NCBI GenBank assembly: GCA_009767595.1
Contig: VSDK01001485.1
Coordinates: 96,939 to 160,938, forward strand
From: Symbiodinium kawagutii
Taxonomy: Eukaryota > Sar > Dinophyceae > Suessiales > Symbiodiniaceae
Length of the DNA stretch: 64,000 bases
Reading direction: 5' to 3'
In this document: positions 54,716 through 64,000 of the stretch, piece by piece
Layout: every line of letters starts with the position of its first letter
How positions within the stretch are numbered: position 1 is the first letter of the stretch
Program-made: the position numbers and the translations under genes
Notes under the pieces: model-generated
Databases searched by the model: none
Seen by the model: the letters and a program-made list of their open reading frames with translations, nothing else
Told to the model about the DNA's origin: nothing

Positions 54716-54934
54716 ATGCAAAAGTATGTGGATGCAGCAGCAGGGAATGATCCTGAACATGGGTTGGCCAAGATCCAAACAAAGAACTGTCAGTCAGTCT
54801 GTCATCTTCATGATGCCAAATCCAGACTCTCTTATGTGCGCCATGTGCGAATCTTTCATAAGAATGCATTTCAGTTGAGAGCAGTGACAACCGGATGTTT
54901 GTTGCACACCATTGCACACCAACGGTATATATAA
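54716..54934 (+). CDS. Unassigned plus ORF, 72 aa
   Basis: Reads YVDAAAGNDPEHGLAKIQTK then CHLHDAKSRLSYVRHVRIFH, strikingly protein-like, but A/T-ending codons and no splice pair chosen. Confidence 0.3.
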   Translation: MQKYVDAAAGNDPEHGLAKIQTKNCQSVCHLHDAKSRLSYVRHVRIFHKNAFQLRAVTTGCLLHTIAHQRYI

Positions 54935-54961
54935 TAAAGTATAATATATACTTGGCTTCAC

Positions 54962-55043
54962 TTGCAGGGTGAAGCGGTATGACATCCAAGAACTTCCCAT
55001 CACTGCCGAACACAGTGCAAAGGTTCATGCTCGGAACCAAAGA
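54962..55043 (-). CDS. Globular exon, 27 aa
   Basis: Reads MNLCTVFGSDGKFLDVIPLH. Acceptor TTGTTGGTGCAG| (phase 0), donor GCAA|gtgaag. Not a coiled coil; looks like beta-strand and loop sequence of a folded domain. It follows the exon at 56419-56448 in phase. Confidence 0.8.
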
Positions 55044-55327
55044 CTGCACCAACAACTAGCGGGTAGCAGTGTGCTGTATCCTTCTGGCTGATGCATGTTC
55101 ATACCATCAACTAGCATTACTTCACTAACTAACATCGATAATCAGAACTATTCAAATACATGCATATAATATATGTTTGCTGTATTCTGGAACAGCCAGG
55201 AAAACCAACAACAAATGGGATCGATGTAAGGAATGCTACAACATGTCGAACACCCAACATGGCGTTTGAAAAGTCCACTTGTTGCAAATTGACTCGTCAA
55301 ATCTTGTCAAATTTCTTTCCGATTTGC

Positions 55328-55345
55328 CCCCTGCGACAGCTCCTT
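55328..55345 (-). CDS. Possible micro-exon, KELSQG
   Basis: Acceptor GACTCCCTGGCAG|, GC-type donor GGG|gcaaat, phase 0. Only 18 bp. Confidence 0.35.
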
Positions 55346-55349
55346 CTGC

Positions 55350-56400
55350 CAGGGAGTCCTGGGCTCAGTCACAAGGGGCTACAAACGCAGCACCCGCACG
55401 GCCAAGCATGAGAGAAGTGGCTGGATATTCATCTGGGGTGCTTGGGTGATCTGCCTCTTATGGTTGATTGCGGTCGGATTTTTGGTTAATTATGCTGTTT
55501 AACCATGTGCAATTCACAGCGCTTTCAACACAAAGGTAGCCGTCCCATCATTGCAAGCACCCAAGGCGCATGGTTGGGTCAACCAGCAGCTCAACACTTT
55601 CAGAGCATTGGTGTAGATTTGGATTTACGTAATAGTATTTTATGCTGACCCCACCACACCAGTTCAATATGCCCCAGCTAAACCTAAAATAGCCACCCAC
55701 TAAGCATCCTGCAGGTATTGGCTACCATTGTCACTAGCTTTTGTCTATATGATTCTACCGCATGCTAAACACCACAAACATACGCGTAAACACACACACA
55801 CAATCATATATATATATATATATGTGAAAGCACAAAGATAAAGACATAGATATGAATTCAACAAAATATGTGAATATACAGCTAGATAGATCCTTCCTTC
55901 ATAGCAGTTGTATGTGGTTATAATGAACTGCAGCAGGGCGGGACAGCCACTGCAAACCGGAGCCGCAAGGGTCAAAAGTGAAAATTGCTCTATTCTACCC
56001 CTATGCTTATCACTAGAAAGTAATGAACAAGTTGTTCCTGATGGTAGGGCATCGCCATGATTGTCATGGGTTGTCATGGTTAATCATCATCCCAATATCA
56101 TGGGACATTGTGATTGTTGATGGTCATTGGTTTTCTAGAAATTATGGGAAATGCAGGAAATTGATGGTTAACACAGCTGGGTTTCCAACCTAGATTTTCC
56201 AACCTAGATTTATCACAGTTCATCACTACCATGAAGCATCACCAAATCTTCAATAGCGTTGTCACAGCATTGATCACGCAGGACCGACCGTTATGCAACA
56301 ACCCAGCATGGATGTAAGTATGAAATTGGGTAGATAGCCTATCACTATCAACCGTCGCCACATCTATCATCCCCTGCCAGTACCACCCTAAACCAAATCG
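55350..56400. other. Intron stretch
   Basis: CACACACA and ATATATAT tracts at 55785-55825. A strong acceptor-like GGCTCCGGTTTGCAG| at about 55950 (minus) is followed by about 22 GC-rich bases, a possible exon I could not frame. TGATGGTTAACAC-type units near 56110-56180. Confidence 0.4.
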
Positions 56401-56418
56401 TGCACGCTGGAAACTCAC

Positions 56419-56448
56419 AGTCTCGGCGGGTTGGAAGATCGGTTTCCT
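56419..56448 (-). CDS. Micro-exon, 10 aa
   Basis: Reads RKPIFQPAET, phase 0 at both ends, acceptor GCCTCCCAATAG|, donor ACT|gtgagt (consensus). Confidence 0.65.
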
Positions 56449-56559
56449 CTATTGGGAGGCCCCGGTTCCAGTAGGGTCACCACTCTTATCAACCAATCAG
56501 GGAGGAAGCAAGAAGCTACACTGTCAACAAGAACCACCTAATCCAGTTATATATATAGA

Positions 56560-56830
56560 TGGTGATGGATTGTGAGCCTCGATCAATACCTACCAACTTA
56601 CCAACCACCGTTAGCACCAGCATCAACCCTTTTCAACCATTATGGACGGCCATTCTTGAGCATCAATGATCCACTCAACAACAATAGACCATACTAACCG
56701 CACTAACATTTGCTATCATCATTCAACTATACTAATCCATCATCATTCAACTATACTAACCCAGGTTCTTTTACCCATCACACACCACCAAACCATTTGC
56801 AAACCCACCATTAACAAACCACAAGTTTGC
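56560..56830 (+). repeat. C/A-rich intron arm (ACCAACCACC array)
   Basis: ACCTACCAACTTACCAACC, CATCATTCAACTATACTAA and CACCAAACC units up to the exon at 56856-56901. Confidence 0.7.
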
Positions 56831-56855
56831 TCGCCTCTCGCCGTCCAAGACTCAC

Positions 56856-56901
56856 TTCCACCGCAGTCGACCAAGCGACAACCGCGAAGGTAGTGAGGTG
56901 C
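56856..56901 (-). CDS. Exon, 15 aa
   Basis: Reads HLTTFAVVAWSTAVE ending at GAA|gtgagt. Acceptor CCCCGGTTACCAG|. Both sites are near consensus. The plus strand is open too (FARLSPSKTHFHRSRPSDN to gtagtg). Fits in phase before 56419-56448. Confidence 0.6.
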
Positions 56902-57387
56902 CTGGTAACCGGGGCGCATGCCTCAAACATGGCTGTTATAGACGGAGAAATATATCATTTATTGTTGAAAATTGCTCATAAGCTGTCCGATTGGCAACCC
57001 TGACTGGCTTCAGCAATAGGAAACTATCCATCATAGAGTGATTGGGGAACGCCCGAAACATCCCATGTTCATAGATACGCTAAAACGCCCCTCCACCATT
57101 TATGGACATGTTTAGTGCTACCGTTGCGGGCCTGATTCCAAAGCACAACAAAAGTGGCTCGGCATCCAAACCAATTTCAAGATCCTGCTCATTTTTCAGA
57201 CGTGAATTCAACAACAATTAATGGTGCATGCTGTGTATCCCTGATGACTAATTACGGATGTAATCACCAATATGTTTCATGAGTTCTCTGTACTCGGGAA
57301 CCAAGCAGCGACAACGCCCAGCTGTCAGCATTGACTTCCTAGAACGAGGGCCAACGCAAACAAACTTCGGGATCATCATCTAAGGAA

Positions 57388-57582
57388 CTACCAATGGAAA
57401 CTGTTCCAGTCCCCTGTGGCCGATACATTGTTGAGAGCCACGTTCAATGGATACACTTCGCCAACCAACGCCCCCTGTGAATCATCCTTGGGCGCTGCCG
57501 TAAACCTGTAGCACCTGGGATGACGCCTGAGACACTGCATCTGCTTGAAGATGATCCAAGCACCACCAGCGGATGGTTGCAA
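57388..57582 (-). CDS. Coding island, 64-codon frame
   Basis: Reads KQMQCLRRHPRCYRFTAAPK then DDSQGALVGEVYPLN, about 60% C/G third positions and protein-like throughout. It may be one exon or two small ones split near 57490-57510 (gtgcta to TTACGGCAG|). Confidence 0.5.
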   Translation of the reverse strand: MQPSAGGAWIIFKQMQCLRRHPRCYRFTAAPKDDSQGALVGEVYPLNVALNNVSATGDWNSFHW

Positions 57583-57772
57583 CAGGTTCTAAGTGCCTAT
57601 TACGTGGGTTTTGTGCCGCAACAAAGGGACATCACTGATAGTGATTGACCCTCTGATACTACGCTTGGGCCTTCAGTTTTTGTTGTTCTCATTGACTCTT
57701 TGGGCGGATTTCTGCGACAAACACTGTGCAGCCAAGACAGGGCAGGAGGTGCCTTCCGAGAGTACTCAGCAC

Positions 57773-57813
57773 TTGGTGCAATCGGGGATCTTCCATGTTG
57801 GCATTCCCCCCGA
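57773..57813 (-). CDS. Exon, about 14 aa
   Basis: Reads GGNANMEDPRLHQ ending phase 0 at CAA|gtgctg. Acceptor ATCTACAAG|. The two leading bases TC join the trailing G of the exon at 57895-57958 to make a Val codon, so the two exons fit. The frame stays open to 57694 (LSTLGRHLLPCLGC). Confidence 0.65.
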
Positions 57814-57894
57814 CTTGTAGATCCTGAACATGAAAAATTGAAAAATCCATAAAAATCCGTCATCACCCTCTGTGAATTCCATACCGCTCCAAAC

Positions 57895-57958
57895 CGGGGA
57901 GCTTGGCTAGGCTGCTGTGGCTAGCCCTGACTTCCTTGGATTCCTTGGTGAATCGTGA
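57895..57958 (-). CDS. Coiled-coil exon, 21 aa
   Basis: Reads SRFTKESKEVRASHSSLAKL with 16 of 21 codons ending in C/G. Acceptor CTCTAACGAG| (phase 0), donor CCCG|gtttgg. It is followed by 57773-57813 across an 81-bp intron. Confidence 0.75.
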
Positions 57959-58018
57959 CTCGTTAGAGGTTTTGCACTCCCATGTGGCAGCACCGAATGA
58001 GAAGTGCAGTAGATCAAC

Positions 58019-58061
58019 GGGAAGCTTCCGTACGCTTCATCTGCTCAAGTTTTTGATGAAA
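58019..58061 (-). CDS. Possible coiled-coil exon
   Basis: Reads FHQKLEQMKRTEAS to donor CCC|gttgat. The acceptor is uncertain (CTTGAG| or GAGCAG| inside). Confidence 0.4.
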
Positions 58062-58376
58062 GCCCCGTGTCAAAGCGCAGAAAGTGTGGACATTTTCAGA
58101 TGGCACTAAAGGGTGGGGCATGAAGGGTGGGGAATCCCTCATCCATCCCACGGCAACGCCCCGGAATCGGCCTGAACCAGCTCATGGTGAAAATGAACTC
58201 TCGCCAAGCACCAGAAAATGTTGCAAGGGCAGGGTTTTCCGTGGTGGTCACGTGGTCCTCATGAAGTGAGTTCCAATAGGATCAGTAGAAATCTGGCGCT
58301 AGGATTTATTAGAGGACCAATATCTGTCCAATAAGATTCTGTTATACTCATATTGGATATTCTTGCTTATTCTTAC

Positions 58377-58514
58377 CTGTGTAAAGCAGCTGGGTGACCA
58401 ACCACTGTTGATGCTGAATGGCCACAAACACTGACGATGTGTAACATGGGACCATGGCATGGTGGGCCGTCTGAGCAAAGCGGCTGCCAAGTGCGCTTCC
58501 CTTCGGCATGAAAA
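58377..58514 (-). CDS. Globular exon, 45 aa
   Basis: Includes SALGSRFAQTAHHAMVPCYT and VFVAIQHQQWLVTQLLYT. Acceptor TTTGCTCGCTGTAG|, donor ACAG|gtaaga, both near consensus. Not a coiled coil; likely part of a folded, perhaps catalytic, domain I do not recognise. Confidence 0.8.
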
Positions 58515-58696
58515 CTACAGCGAGCAAATGGAAGCATTCCATGGAAATTTCATCAGCAAAACCATCTGAAGCAAATCATTGTTTTGATGCGTTCAAATTA
58601 TCTACAGTATCTGCATTCAAAAAAATGAAAAATGAATACAAACACTGCTTCGATCTGTTGCTACAGCACTGCCTTCATTCGTGAGACTTCGCTATT

Positions 58697-58733
58697 CACA
58701 CACACACACACACGCACAATCACACGCACACTA
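58697..58733 (+). repeat. CA dinucleotide repeat
   Basis: CACACACACACACACGCACA tract with interruptions. Confidence 0.9.
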
Positions 58734-59057
58734 AATATATCAACATATCCCTGCTCTGCCCCTAGTAGAGCCCCACATCAACCACGACCATTCAGTGAAT
58801 CATTGAATCATTGCCTCAAACGTGGGAGCATTGAAGTCCTTAAGTGAGAGTCTTTTAATGAAGAAACAAAATGAGCAAAGAACAACTCGTTAGCCACAAT
58901 ATGAACATGTCACAACTATGTCATGGGATGTAATTGGGCGATTCGGACATTGTACATGGCAGTTTTCAACTCTGAGACAATCTACATTCAATCCGCTGCA
59001 CTCTTTGAACAAATAAACTATATCCCACCAACATAATTTTGCGGTGAATGGCATTAC

Positions 59058-59087
59058 CCTATCTGCTTGGTTCTCAAAATTCCGGGA
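59058..59087 (-). CDS. Micro-exon, 10 aa
   Basis: Reads SRNFENQADR, phase 0 at both ends, acceptor TTCACGGGAG|, donor AGG|gtaatg. Confidence 0.55.
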
Positions 59088-59280
59088 CTCCCGTGAATGA
59101 CGATGCATCACTCACATGTTGGGCAACAAAACAAATGGGGCATGTCCATGAATGATCATAAATGGATGTAGTCCCGGCTACCAGCCCAAAATTGCCATTT
59201 GAACTAAGAATTTACCACTTTGAGGGGGAAACTGATTGTGGACAACTCCCAGTAGCAAAAACCATTCATTCACCCAATCA

Positions 59281-59359
59281 CTGCGTAAATCGGCAGCAGT
59301 TTGGCCTCTCGGTCCAAAGGTAAGCATCCAAAGCAGCCCCCATCACAGCTCGCAAATTC
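59281..59359 (-). CDS. Coding island, about 26 aa
   Basis: Reads NLRAVMGAALDAYLWTERPN after acceptor TTCACCCAG|. A phase-0 frame (LDREAKLLPIYA at its end) is also open. The frame extends upstream as protein-like sequence to 59541. A 97-codon plus ORF overlaps (QMASWRRHRIHQKYEEQMRN), so strand is uncertain. Confidence 0.4.
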
Positions 59360-59876
59360 CTGGGTGAACCAAATGGCGTCATGGCGTCGCCATAGAATCC
59401 ATCAAAAGTATGAAGAACAAATGAGAAACGAGGGCTTTGATAATACACATCAAACAGGACTTGCAAAAAAACGGGAATATACGGACCTGCATCATTGGAG
59501 TGTAAGCCAGGAAACCCTCCATCATTCATTGAGCATATCAAATGGGATACGTCAGGGCACTTCAGGGTTTGGCACTGCCGGCATCAAGACATGACCCTAT
59601 GGGTTCGCCAAATGGCGAACCAAGGGGATCACAAACATGGACATCGTTCAAATGATCTAACTCTGTGAGTGTATGAGTTTGGTTCCGACGTGCTTGTCTC
59701 AGTCGCAACATGTTTCCAGTAATTGACGGAATCCATGAACGGTGAAAGCTACATACATATCTCATCCCGTTCAAGTGTTTTGTCCGAAGAGGTAGTCACA
59801 CACTGGATCGCGACCCAACCCCACACACACTCGCATAAAAACACCTAAAAACACCACAATACTTTATCAACACAAT

Positions 59877-60125
59877 TCATAGGATTCTCTTATGTTGTCC
59901 CAGCTCCTTGGGCCACTCAGCCCGGTGCGGGGCATCACCATTGGCAGTAGGAGAAAGAAAGGATCGGCCCGGACTTTGCATGGCGCAATGCACCAGTCGG
60001 ATGGTGATCCGATCTGGTGGGCAAAGAGGTGCTATGACGGTATAGCTGGTTGTGTTTCTGTGGGAAAAAGTTGGAAATCGGACACTAACGCCAATTTCAT
60101 CCAAGTTCAACATCCAATGTCGTAC
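59877..60125 (-). CDS. Unassigned island, open on both strands
   Basis: The minus frame (part of 130 codons) reads DRITIRLVHCAMQSPGRSFL. The plus frame (59892-60197) reads HQSDGDPIWWAKRCYDGIAG. Both are protein-like, and I could not choose between them. Confidence 0.3.
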   Translation of the reverse strand, partial: VRHWMLNLDEIGVSVRFPTFSHRNTTSYTVIAPLCPPDRITIRLVHCAMQSPGRSFLSPTANGDAPHRAEWPKELGQHKRIL

Positions 60126-60157
60126 CAGCAAGCTGCTGTCGACCATCCTTTGATGAA
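60126..60157 (-). CDS. Micro-exon, 10 aa
   Basis: Reads HQRMVDSSLL. Strong acceptor TGTCGTCTCACAG|, donor CTG|gtacga (phase 0). Confidence 0.55.
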
Positions 60158-60559
60158 CTGTGAGACGACATGTTGGCGCGAGGGTGCTACACGATGATAT
60201 ACAAGTCTCATGTGCACAATATAGACTTATGCACTGTAGTAAACCAATTACTTTGAAAACAAAACGCACGCATGTAAATACAACATTACATCATACAAGA
60301 TCACACAATTTGTACGTGTATAATAAGCAAGCGGCTTGCAAACTACCACAATTCCGGTTTTCAGAAATCATCTGCCCATGGTTTCGACGCTTCGACGGTT
60401 CATCGGAGCCCTAAAAGGCTAAGAACAAGCCGAGAAACAAAGTTTGCCCGTAGCAGCGCGCGTAACAAAGCAAACAAACCATGAAAACGCAGAAAACCAT
60501 TGTCCATGGTTATCATGGTTGATCAATGACTATATGGTTGATCAATGCAACGTCGCCAA

Positions 60560-60690
60560 CAGCAACAGCAATGACAACGGCCACTACTGCTACCACCACA
60601 ACCGTCAGCACCACTGCTACTACTACCGCCACCACTACCACTACCACTGCCACTAAAACTAAGACTAAAACTAACACCGCCGCTACTATT
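60560..60690 (+). repeat. Degenerate ACC/ACT/GCC trinucleotide tract
   Basis: CTACTGCTACCACCACAACC and similar. Thr- or Val-rich ORFs are artefacts. Confidence 0.9.
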
Positions 60691-60879
60691 GTAAATGTAC
60701 TGCTGCTACTTCTGCAACTGATACGCAGAGTGATGATACTCCTGATCTTAAGTATGATGGAACATGGACCAGTCAAACATGGAGACTTCCAAACAATACA
60801 GCACAGATTGTTCGCTCAGAGCTGTGAACCATATTGCGGGTGCAACAATACATGGGCCATCGGCAACAAGGAGTATAAT

Positions 60880-61100
60880 GAATGATGCCGAAGATGGCCA
60901 CGATGTTGAAATCCACGAACCAGCTCTGTTAGTCACAAGTTCCGTGTCCATCATTGCTAACAATTGTCGGGTGTCAAATAGTCTCTTCGACATCCCTGAC
61001 CGACCAAGCACGGCAGCAGCACCAGCTGCTTCTCTCTTTGAAGCCGCAGTGCGAACCGCAGCAAAGCATCGCATTGGGATGATACAGTGCCATGACTCAT
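60880..61100 (-). CDS. Helical ORF, part of 149-codon frame
   Basis: Reads FAAVRTAASKREAAGAAAVL then MSKRLFDTRQLLAMMDTELV, strongly helical. A clean sub-exon is 61005-61035 (REAAGAAAVL, acceptor GGCTTCAAAG|, donor CTTG|gtcggt). The plus frame over the same DNA (LFEAAVRTAAKHRIGM) is also helical. Confidence 0.5.
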
Positions 61101-61437
61101 GACCAATCCATGTAAAATGTGGCTTCATCAGCATTTCGACATGGGTTACTTTGGGTTGATATAGTTTTGCCCAGAAATGGTGCACCACCAAGCACAACCG
61201 AAATCAATCATAAGAATAAAGGAATACAACGTATATAACATAATTGCATACATGATGGCACTGGGGCGCCCAGACTCTTTTTTGGGGCCTGGTTTACAGG
61301 TCTATTCTTGAGAGAGAGCGCACACGAGACACACAAAATATCTTCCATAAAACTGTGACTCCAAGTCTTTCCGCACAATATCATCGGTTACATGTAGCCA
61401 TACTGAGGCATTGAGACCTCTTTGTGGTTTCCTTCCA

Positions 61438-61553
61438 ATGGCGGCCGCCACAAGTGCCACACCTGCTCAGGTACTTACTATCTGGCACTAGTTTCTGTGC
61501 AGGGCTTCCAGGCGCGTTGGGGAGCGAACCGAAGCTGCCCGAGAGTTCCGTTT
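61438..61553 (+). CDS. Possible plus-strand first exons
   Basis: ATG at 61438 gives MAAATSATPAQ|gtactt. A 32-bp GT-AG interval (61471-61502, ending TTTCTGTGCAG|) leads in phase to GFQARWGANRSCPRVPF|gttgga. An alternative frame after the acceptor is coil-like (RRVGERTEAAREFRLLDRN). Minus-strand exons with good sites are also possible, so this is weak. Confidence 0.35.
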
Positions 61554-61811
61554 GTTGGATAGAAACGCGAATGTTGTGGCAAAAGAAAGCATGGTTTCAT
61601 TATGTTTTATGATGCTATGGGGCAAACAAGTGATTAGATCGATTCTATCCATCATAATGCTGGCACCTCCCGTAGTAGCATGCCCTACGACCTTTCTTGG
61701 AAGGTTGGGGGTACAACCATGGCCATTGACATCCCCCCATACATCCCAAAATGGACCTTAATTAATTGATGTAGGGGGGCTCATTGCTATAAATAATTAC
61801 ACAATATCGGA

Positions 61812-61840
61812 TGATTTGGGGGGTACCCTGTCTTGAGAAA
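61812..61840 (+). mobile_element. Family B half copy
   Basis: GATTTGGGGGGTACCCTG then TCTTGAGAAA matches the right end of family B. A left end is not clear. Confidence 0.4.
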
Positions 61841-62269
61841 TATATCCAATTGTATCCCAGCTGTTCTTCGGCATAATCCCAATTGCTAACCACTATTTAC
61901 TATTTACCATGGCATGTCACCCATCCCACATCCATGGACATCCCAAATAGTCAGAGCTGAAGGCACTGTACCTTCGTCGAGGTGTTCACCTAATCGATCC
62001 TCCAGTTTAGATGCCTATACCGCCTAGCGAATCAACCAATGGTTTAGCCATTAGGCGTCAATATTCACTGTGTTCATGTCCCAACATGCGAAGAATACCG
62101 TCATGGTTGTTTCACCAAAAAGAATTGGCAATGGTTGCTGGGATAGTAAGCCAAAAAAGTTTCACTAGAATTCAATCATTGGGAAAATGCAGCAATAAAT
62201 TTAACGTTCTCTACGGCGGTTGACAGTAATTATCGATGGTGGAAAACCATACAGTAAAGGATATACACT

Positions 62270-62480
62270 GGTATCATTACTGATTGTGAATACCATCATG
62301 ACGATTAATTCTCTGGTATTCATTCCAAACCGTTACACTTAACAACCACTAGCTTGACAACCACTACAAAGGGTTCAACTAATTAACAATGAATCAAAAC
62401 TAATCAACTGGCATCATCACTAACCAACTGGTATCATAACTAATCAGCTGTTACACTGGCATCACAACTAATTAACCTAC
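62270..62480 (+). repeat. C/A-rich intron arm (CATCATAACTAATCA array)
   Basis: ACTAACCAACTGGTATCA and ACAACCACTA units, followed by a family A element and then a minus-strand exon. Confidence 0.55.
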
Positions 62481-62482
62481 CA

Positions 62483-62597
62483 GGCTGTGGGTCAAAACCC
62501 TGTACCCCTGGTTCCCCCATCATTAACCATTAGTTTCCCTATAGTTTGTTGGTTATTATCCACCATTATTGGTTGGTTAATGGCTTGACCCATAGCC
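62483..62597 (+). mobile_element. Family A TIR element
   Basis: Left end GGCTGTGGGTCAAAACCC, right end GGCTTGACCCATAGCC: the best-kept inverted ends of the family. It lies about 50 bp downstream, in gene orientation, of the exon at 62647-62706. Confidence 0.8.
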
Positions 62598-62646
62598 ACA
62601 TCGCTCCAATTCATCATTCATCGCCCGTTGGCTCTAGCGCCATGAC

Positions 62647-62706
62647 CTGCTGAGGCATCCCAATGCCCACCGCTGTCAGGTCTTGTGCCTCCACAGCGGG
62701 GTTCCC
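62647..62706 (-). CDS. Exon, 12-20 aa
   Basis: Starts phase 0 at acceptor AAGCCACCAG| with GNPAVEAQDLTA. Donor either GCG|gtgggc (12 aa, 62671-62706) or CAG|gtcatg (20 aa). It overlaps the end of a plus-strand exon candidate by about 10 bp. Confidence 0.55.
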
Positions 62707-62774
62707 CTGGTGGCTTGCGCATGGCAACCCGTCATGGCCGTCTCCTGGAGGCGACCCGGAACGTCGAAGCCAAG
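62697..62774 (+). CDS. Plus-strand coiled-coil exon, 26 aa
   Basis: Includes RHGRLLEATRNVEAK. Strong acceptor TTGTGCCTCCACAG|, donor AAG|gtcatg, phase 0 at both ends, high C/G third positions. Confidence 0.55.
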
Positions 62775-62895
62775 GTCATGGCGAAAAGGTCATGCTAAAT
62801 CATGTCAAACAATTGGATCCACTAGGTCAGTTCACTAGGGAAATTGAATCATGCAACTGGCAGCATGGGGGTTTGGTGCGAAATTCGTGATGTGA

Positions 62896-63387
62896 TTGTT
62901 CGTTTACCTCAATCCTGTCCCCCTGGTACGGAATTCCGAATCACCATCGCTTTTTTTTGGAAATTGCAAGGCGGGCAATCCAATTTCCATTTGGCTCCTG
63001 AAACTTCTGATTGCGAGCAAATATTCTCTAAAACAACCCTTGACTTATCACTCTTCAGCTGTTTTTAGAGGAACTCCGTATATCCTTATCAGAATCGATT
63101 GTGTCAATAAACCTGTGGAGATTTTAATCAGAGGTTTGTTCAGAACTGAAAGGGGCCCGGTCATCAGGGACCTCCCCCTAACAATTGACATTCCTCTAAG
63201 GTTCTCACAAAGGGCCGAGGGCGGATTGTTTATTCCAAAAAACCCAGCTGTATACAACCTTGGAGTAAGCATCATCTTGATCATCATCCCCCATCATGCA
63301 CCCCCAACCATCAAATCATCACGCAACTCCTGTGCAAACACTAGCGCCAATACCCGCATGCTGGACACCCCCTTCAAATCTTTTTGA
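62896..63387 (+). CDS. Unassigned ORF region
   Basis: The frame reads VNKPVEILIRGLFRTERGPV then DLPLTIDIPLRFSQRAEGG, clearly protein-like, but codons are A/T-ending. An adjacent frame upstream (62844-63068, PGTEFRITIAFFWKLQGGQS) may be its other half after a frameshift near 63060. Possible mobile-element relic. Confidence 0.35.
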   Translation: MFVYLNPVPLVRNSESPSLFFGNCKAGNPISIWLLKLLIASKYSLKQPLTYHSSAVFRGTPYILIRIDCVNKPVEILIRGLFRTERGPVIRDLPLTIDIPLRFSQRAEGGLFIPKNPAVYNLGVSIILIIIPHHAPPTIKSSRNSCANTSANTRMLDTPFKSF

Positions 63388-63596
63388 ACTTTCCAAACCT
63401 GCAGGTGGGTTCAGAAAAAAACACAAAAGAAATCATGAAAACATCAGGACTAATCAGGTTCACTGAAATCGCTATTGCAATTGCTGTAAACCAATTGGAT
63501 CATTGGGTGACCCATCCGCTACAGTATTCATGGCTACTGCTTAACAACCAGGAATACAAACAAATCTTTATCCATTCAAACCAATTGGGTTTTTAA
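63384..63596 (+). CDS. Unassigned ORF, 70 aa
   Basis: Reads SGLIRFTEIAIAIAVNQLDH then LLLNNQEYKQIFIHSNQL and ends in a stop, A/T-ending like the region before it. Perhaps the C-terminal part of the same unknown protein. Confidence 0.3.
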   Translation: MNFPNLQVGSEKNTKEIMKTSGLIRFTEIAIAIAVNQLDHWVTHPLQYSWLLLNNQEYKQIFIHSNQLGF

Positions 63597-63680
63597 TGCC
63601 TTGATAATTCATACCAAAAAGACTATTGCCGACTGGTATGCATTTCAAAAATACATTCAAAGGCCATGTGCGAACTTAAT

Positions 63681-63780
63681 CTGGTTGCTGGTTTCAATCC
63701 CTCTGGGAAATGTAAGACCACTAGGCAACCAATCAATCATCCCAAATACTTAGGAACATGAACATATTCAAAACCACCAA
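63681..63780 (+). mobile_element. Family C TIR element
   Basis: Left end CTGGTTGCTGGTTTCAATCC, right end TTCAAAACCACCAA. Diverged core. Confidence 0.5.
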
Positions 63781-63931
63781 TGGGTAGCTGTTTAAGCATC
63801 ATTGTCGGGGACTACCCCCCATCATGAACCATGCTAGATTGGCCATCATTAACCAGCAACCAGTCAGCTCCCTAATGGTCAATGCATCACCTGGATTTCC
63901 TTCCCCTATCCAGCTCCGCTCCCTTCCTCAG

Positions 63932-64000
63932 CGAAAGGGTCGGCTGGGTGTAGCCTTCTCCGGTATGAAGGAGCGACCTGGCAAGTTCAGGTGCGGTCAT
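63932..64000 (+). CDS. Partial plus-strand exon at window edge
   Basis: Reads RKGRLGVAFSGMKERPGKFR and continues in frame to the window end (23 codons). The acceptor CGCTCCCTTCCTCAG| has the longest pyrimidine tract seen here. Basic, Gly-rich; function unknown. Confidence 0.55.

Noticed and set aside
54275..54778. 167-codon minus ORF as a single exon
   Set aside because: It contains at least two small exons with clear splice sites; the rest has no codon bias.

Overview
This is a eukaryotic nuclear window with very low coding density. It contains no operons, no ribosome-binding sites and no intact intron-free gene. I recognised no tRNA, rRNA, CRISPR array or complete transposase. Overall composition is moderate (by eye mid-40s % GC). 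Short GC-richer islands of about 25-200 bp, with C/G-ending codons, sit in kilobase-scale introns made of simple repeats, degenerate ATGGTTAAT/ATTAACCAT arrays and short terminal-inverted-repeat elements. Tiny exons, kilobase introns, some GC splice donors and many introner-like elements suggest a dinoflagellate, perhaps one with Polarella-like architecture. That is inference from layout, not a species identification.

The best-supported content is a long series of minus-strand exons scattered from about 1.7 kb to 62.7 kb. Most encode charged, Leu/Glu/Gln/Lys/Ala-rich helical segments typical of coiled coils. Many have an AG acceptor and a GT donor at a codon boundary. The six exons at 1728-6905 are all phase 0 and read as one continuous chain of about 150 residues (gene runs from high to low coordinates). 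I treat the minus-strand series as one, or a few, giant coiled-coil genes. Exons at 47.8, 49.6, 55.0 and 58.4 kb look globular instead, so they may belong to an N-terminal domain or to a separate upstream gene. Several islands (17.1, 17.5, 34.6, 38.7, 45.1, 53.1, 61.5, 62.7 and 63.9 kb) read better on the plus strand. Strand and frame were judged by eye, and several islands are open on both strands.

By region: 1-0.8 kb holds a broken unknown ORF; 1.7-19.3 kb holds dense minus-strand coiled-coil exons with an assembly gap at 8277-8377; 19.4-31.7 kb is mostly intron with scattered exons; 31.7-44.9 kb is a second dense stretch of minus-strand exons; 45-55 kb holds mixed exons among large trinucleotide repeats; 55-64 kb holds short minus-strand exons, and plus-strand exons appear at the right end.

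The most interesting feature is the intron architecture. Reading along the plus strand, the region just right of an exon is repeatedly TGATGGTTAAT-like (including GAT repeats) and the region just left of the next exon is ATTAACCATCA-like (including CAT repeats). Many introns would therefore carry complementary arms at their two ends. Some short introns consist almost entirely of one copy of a terminal-inverted-repeat element.
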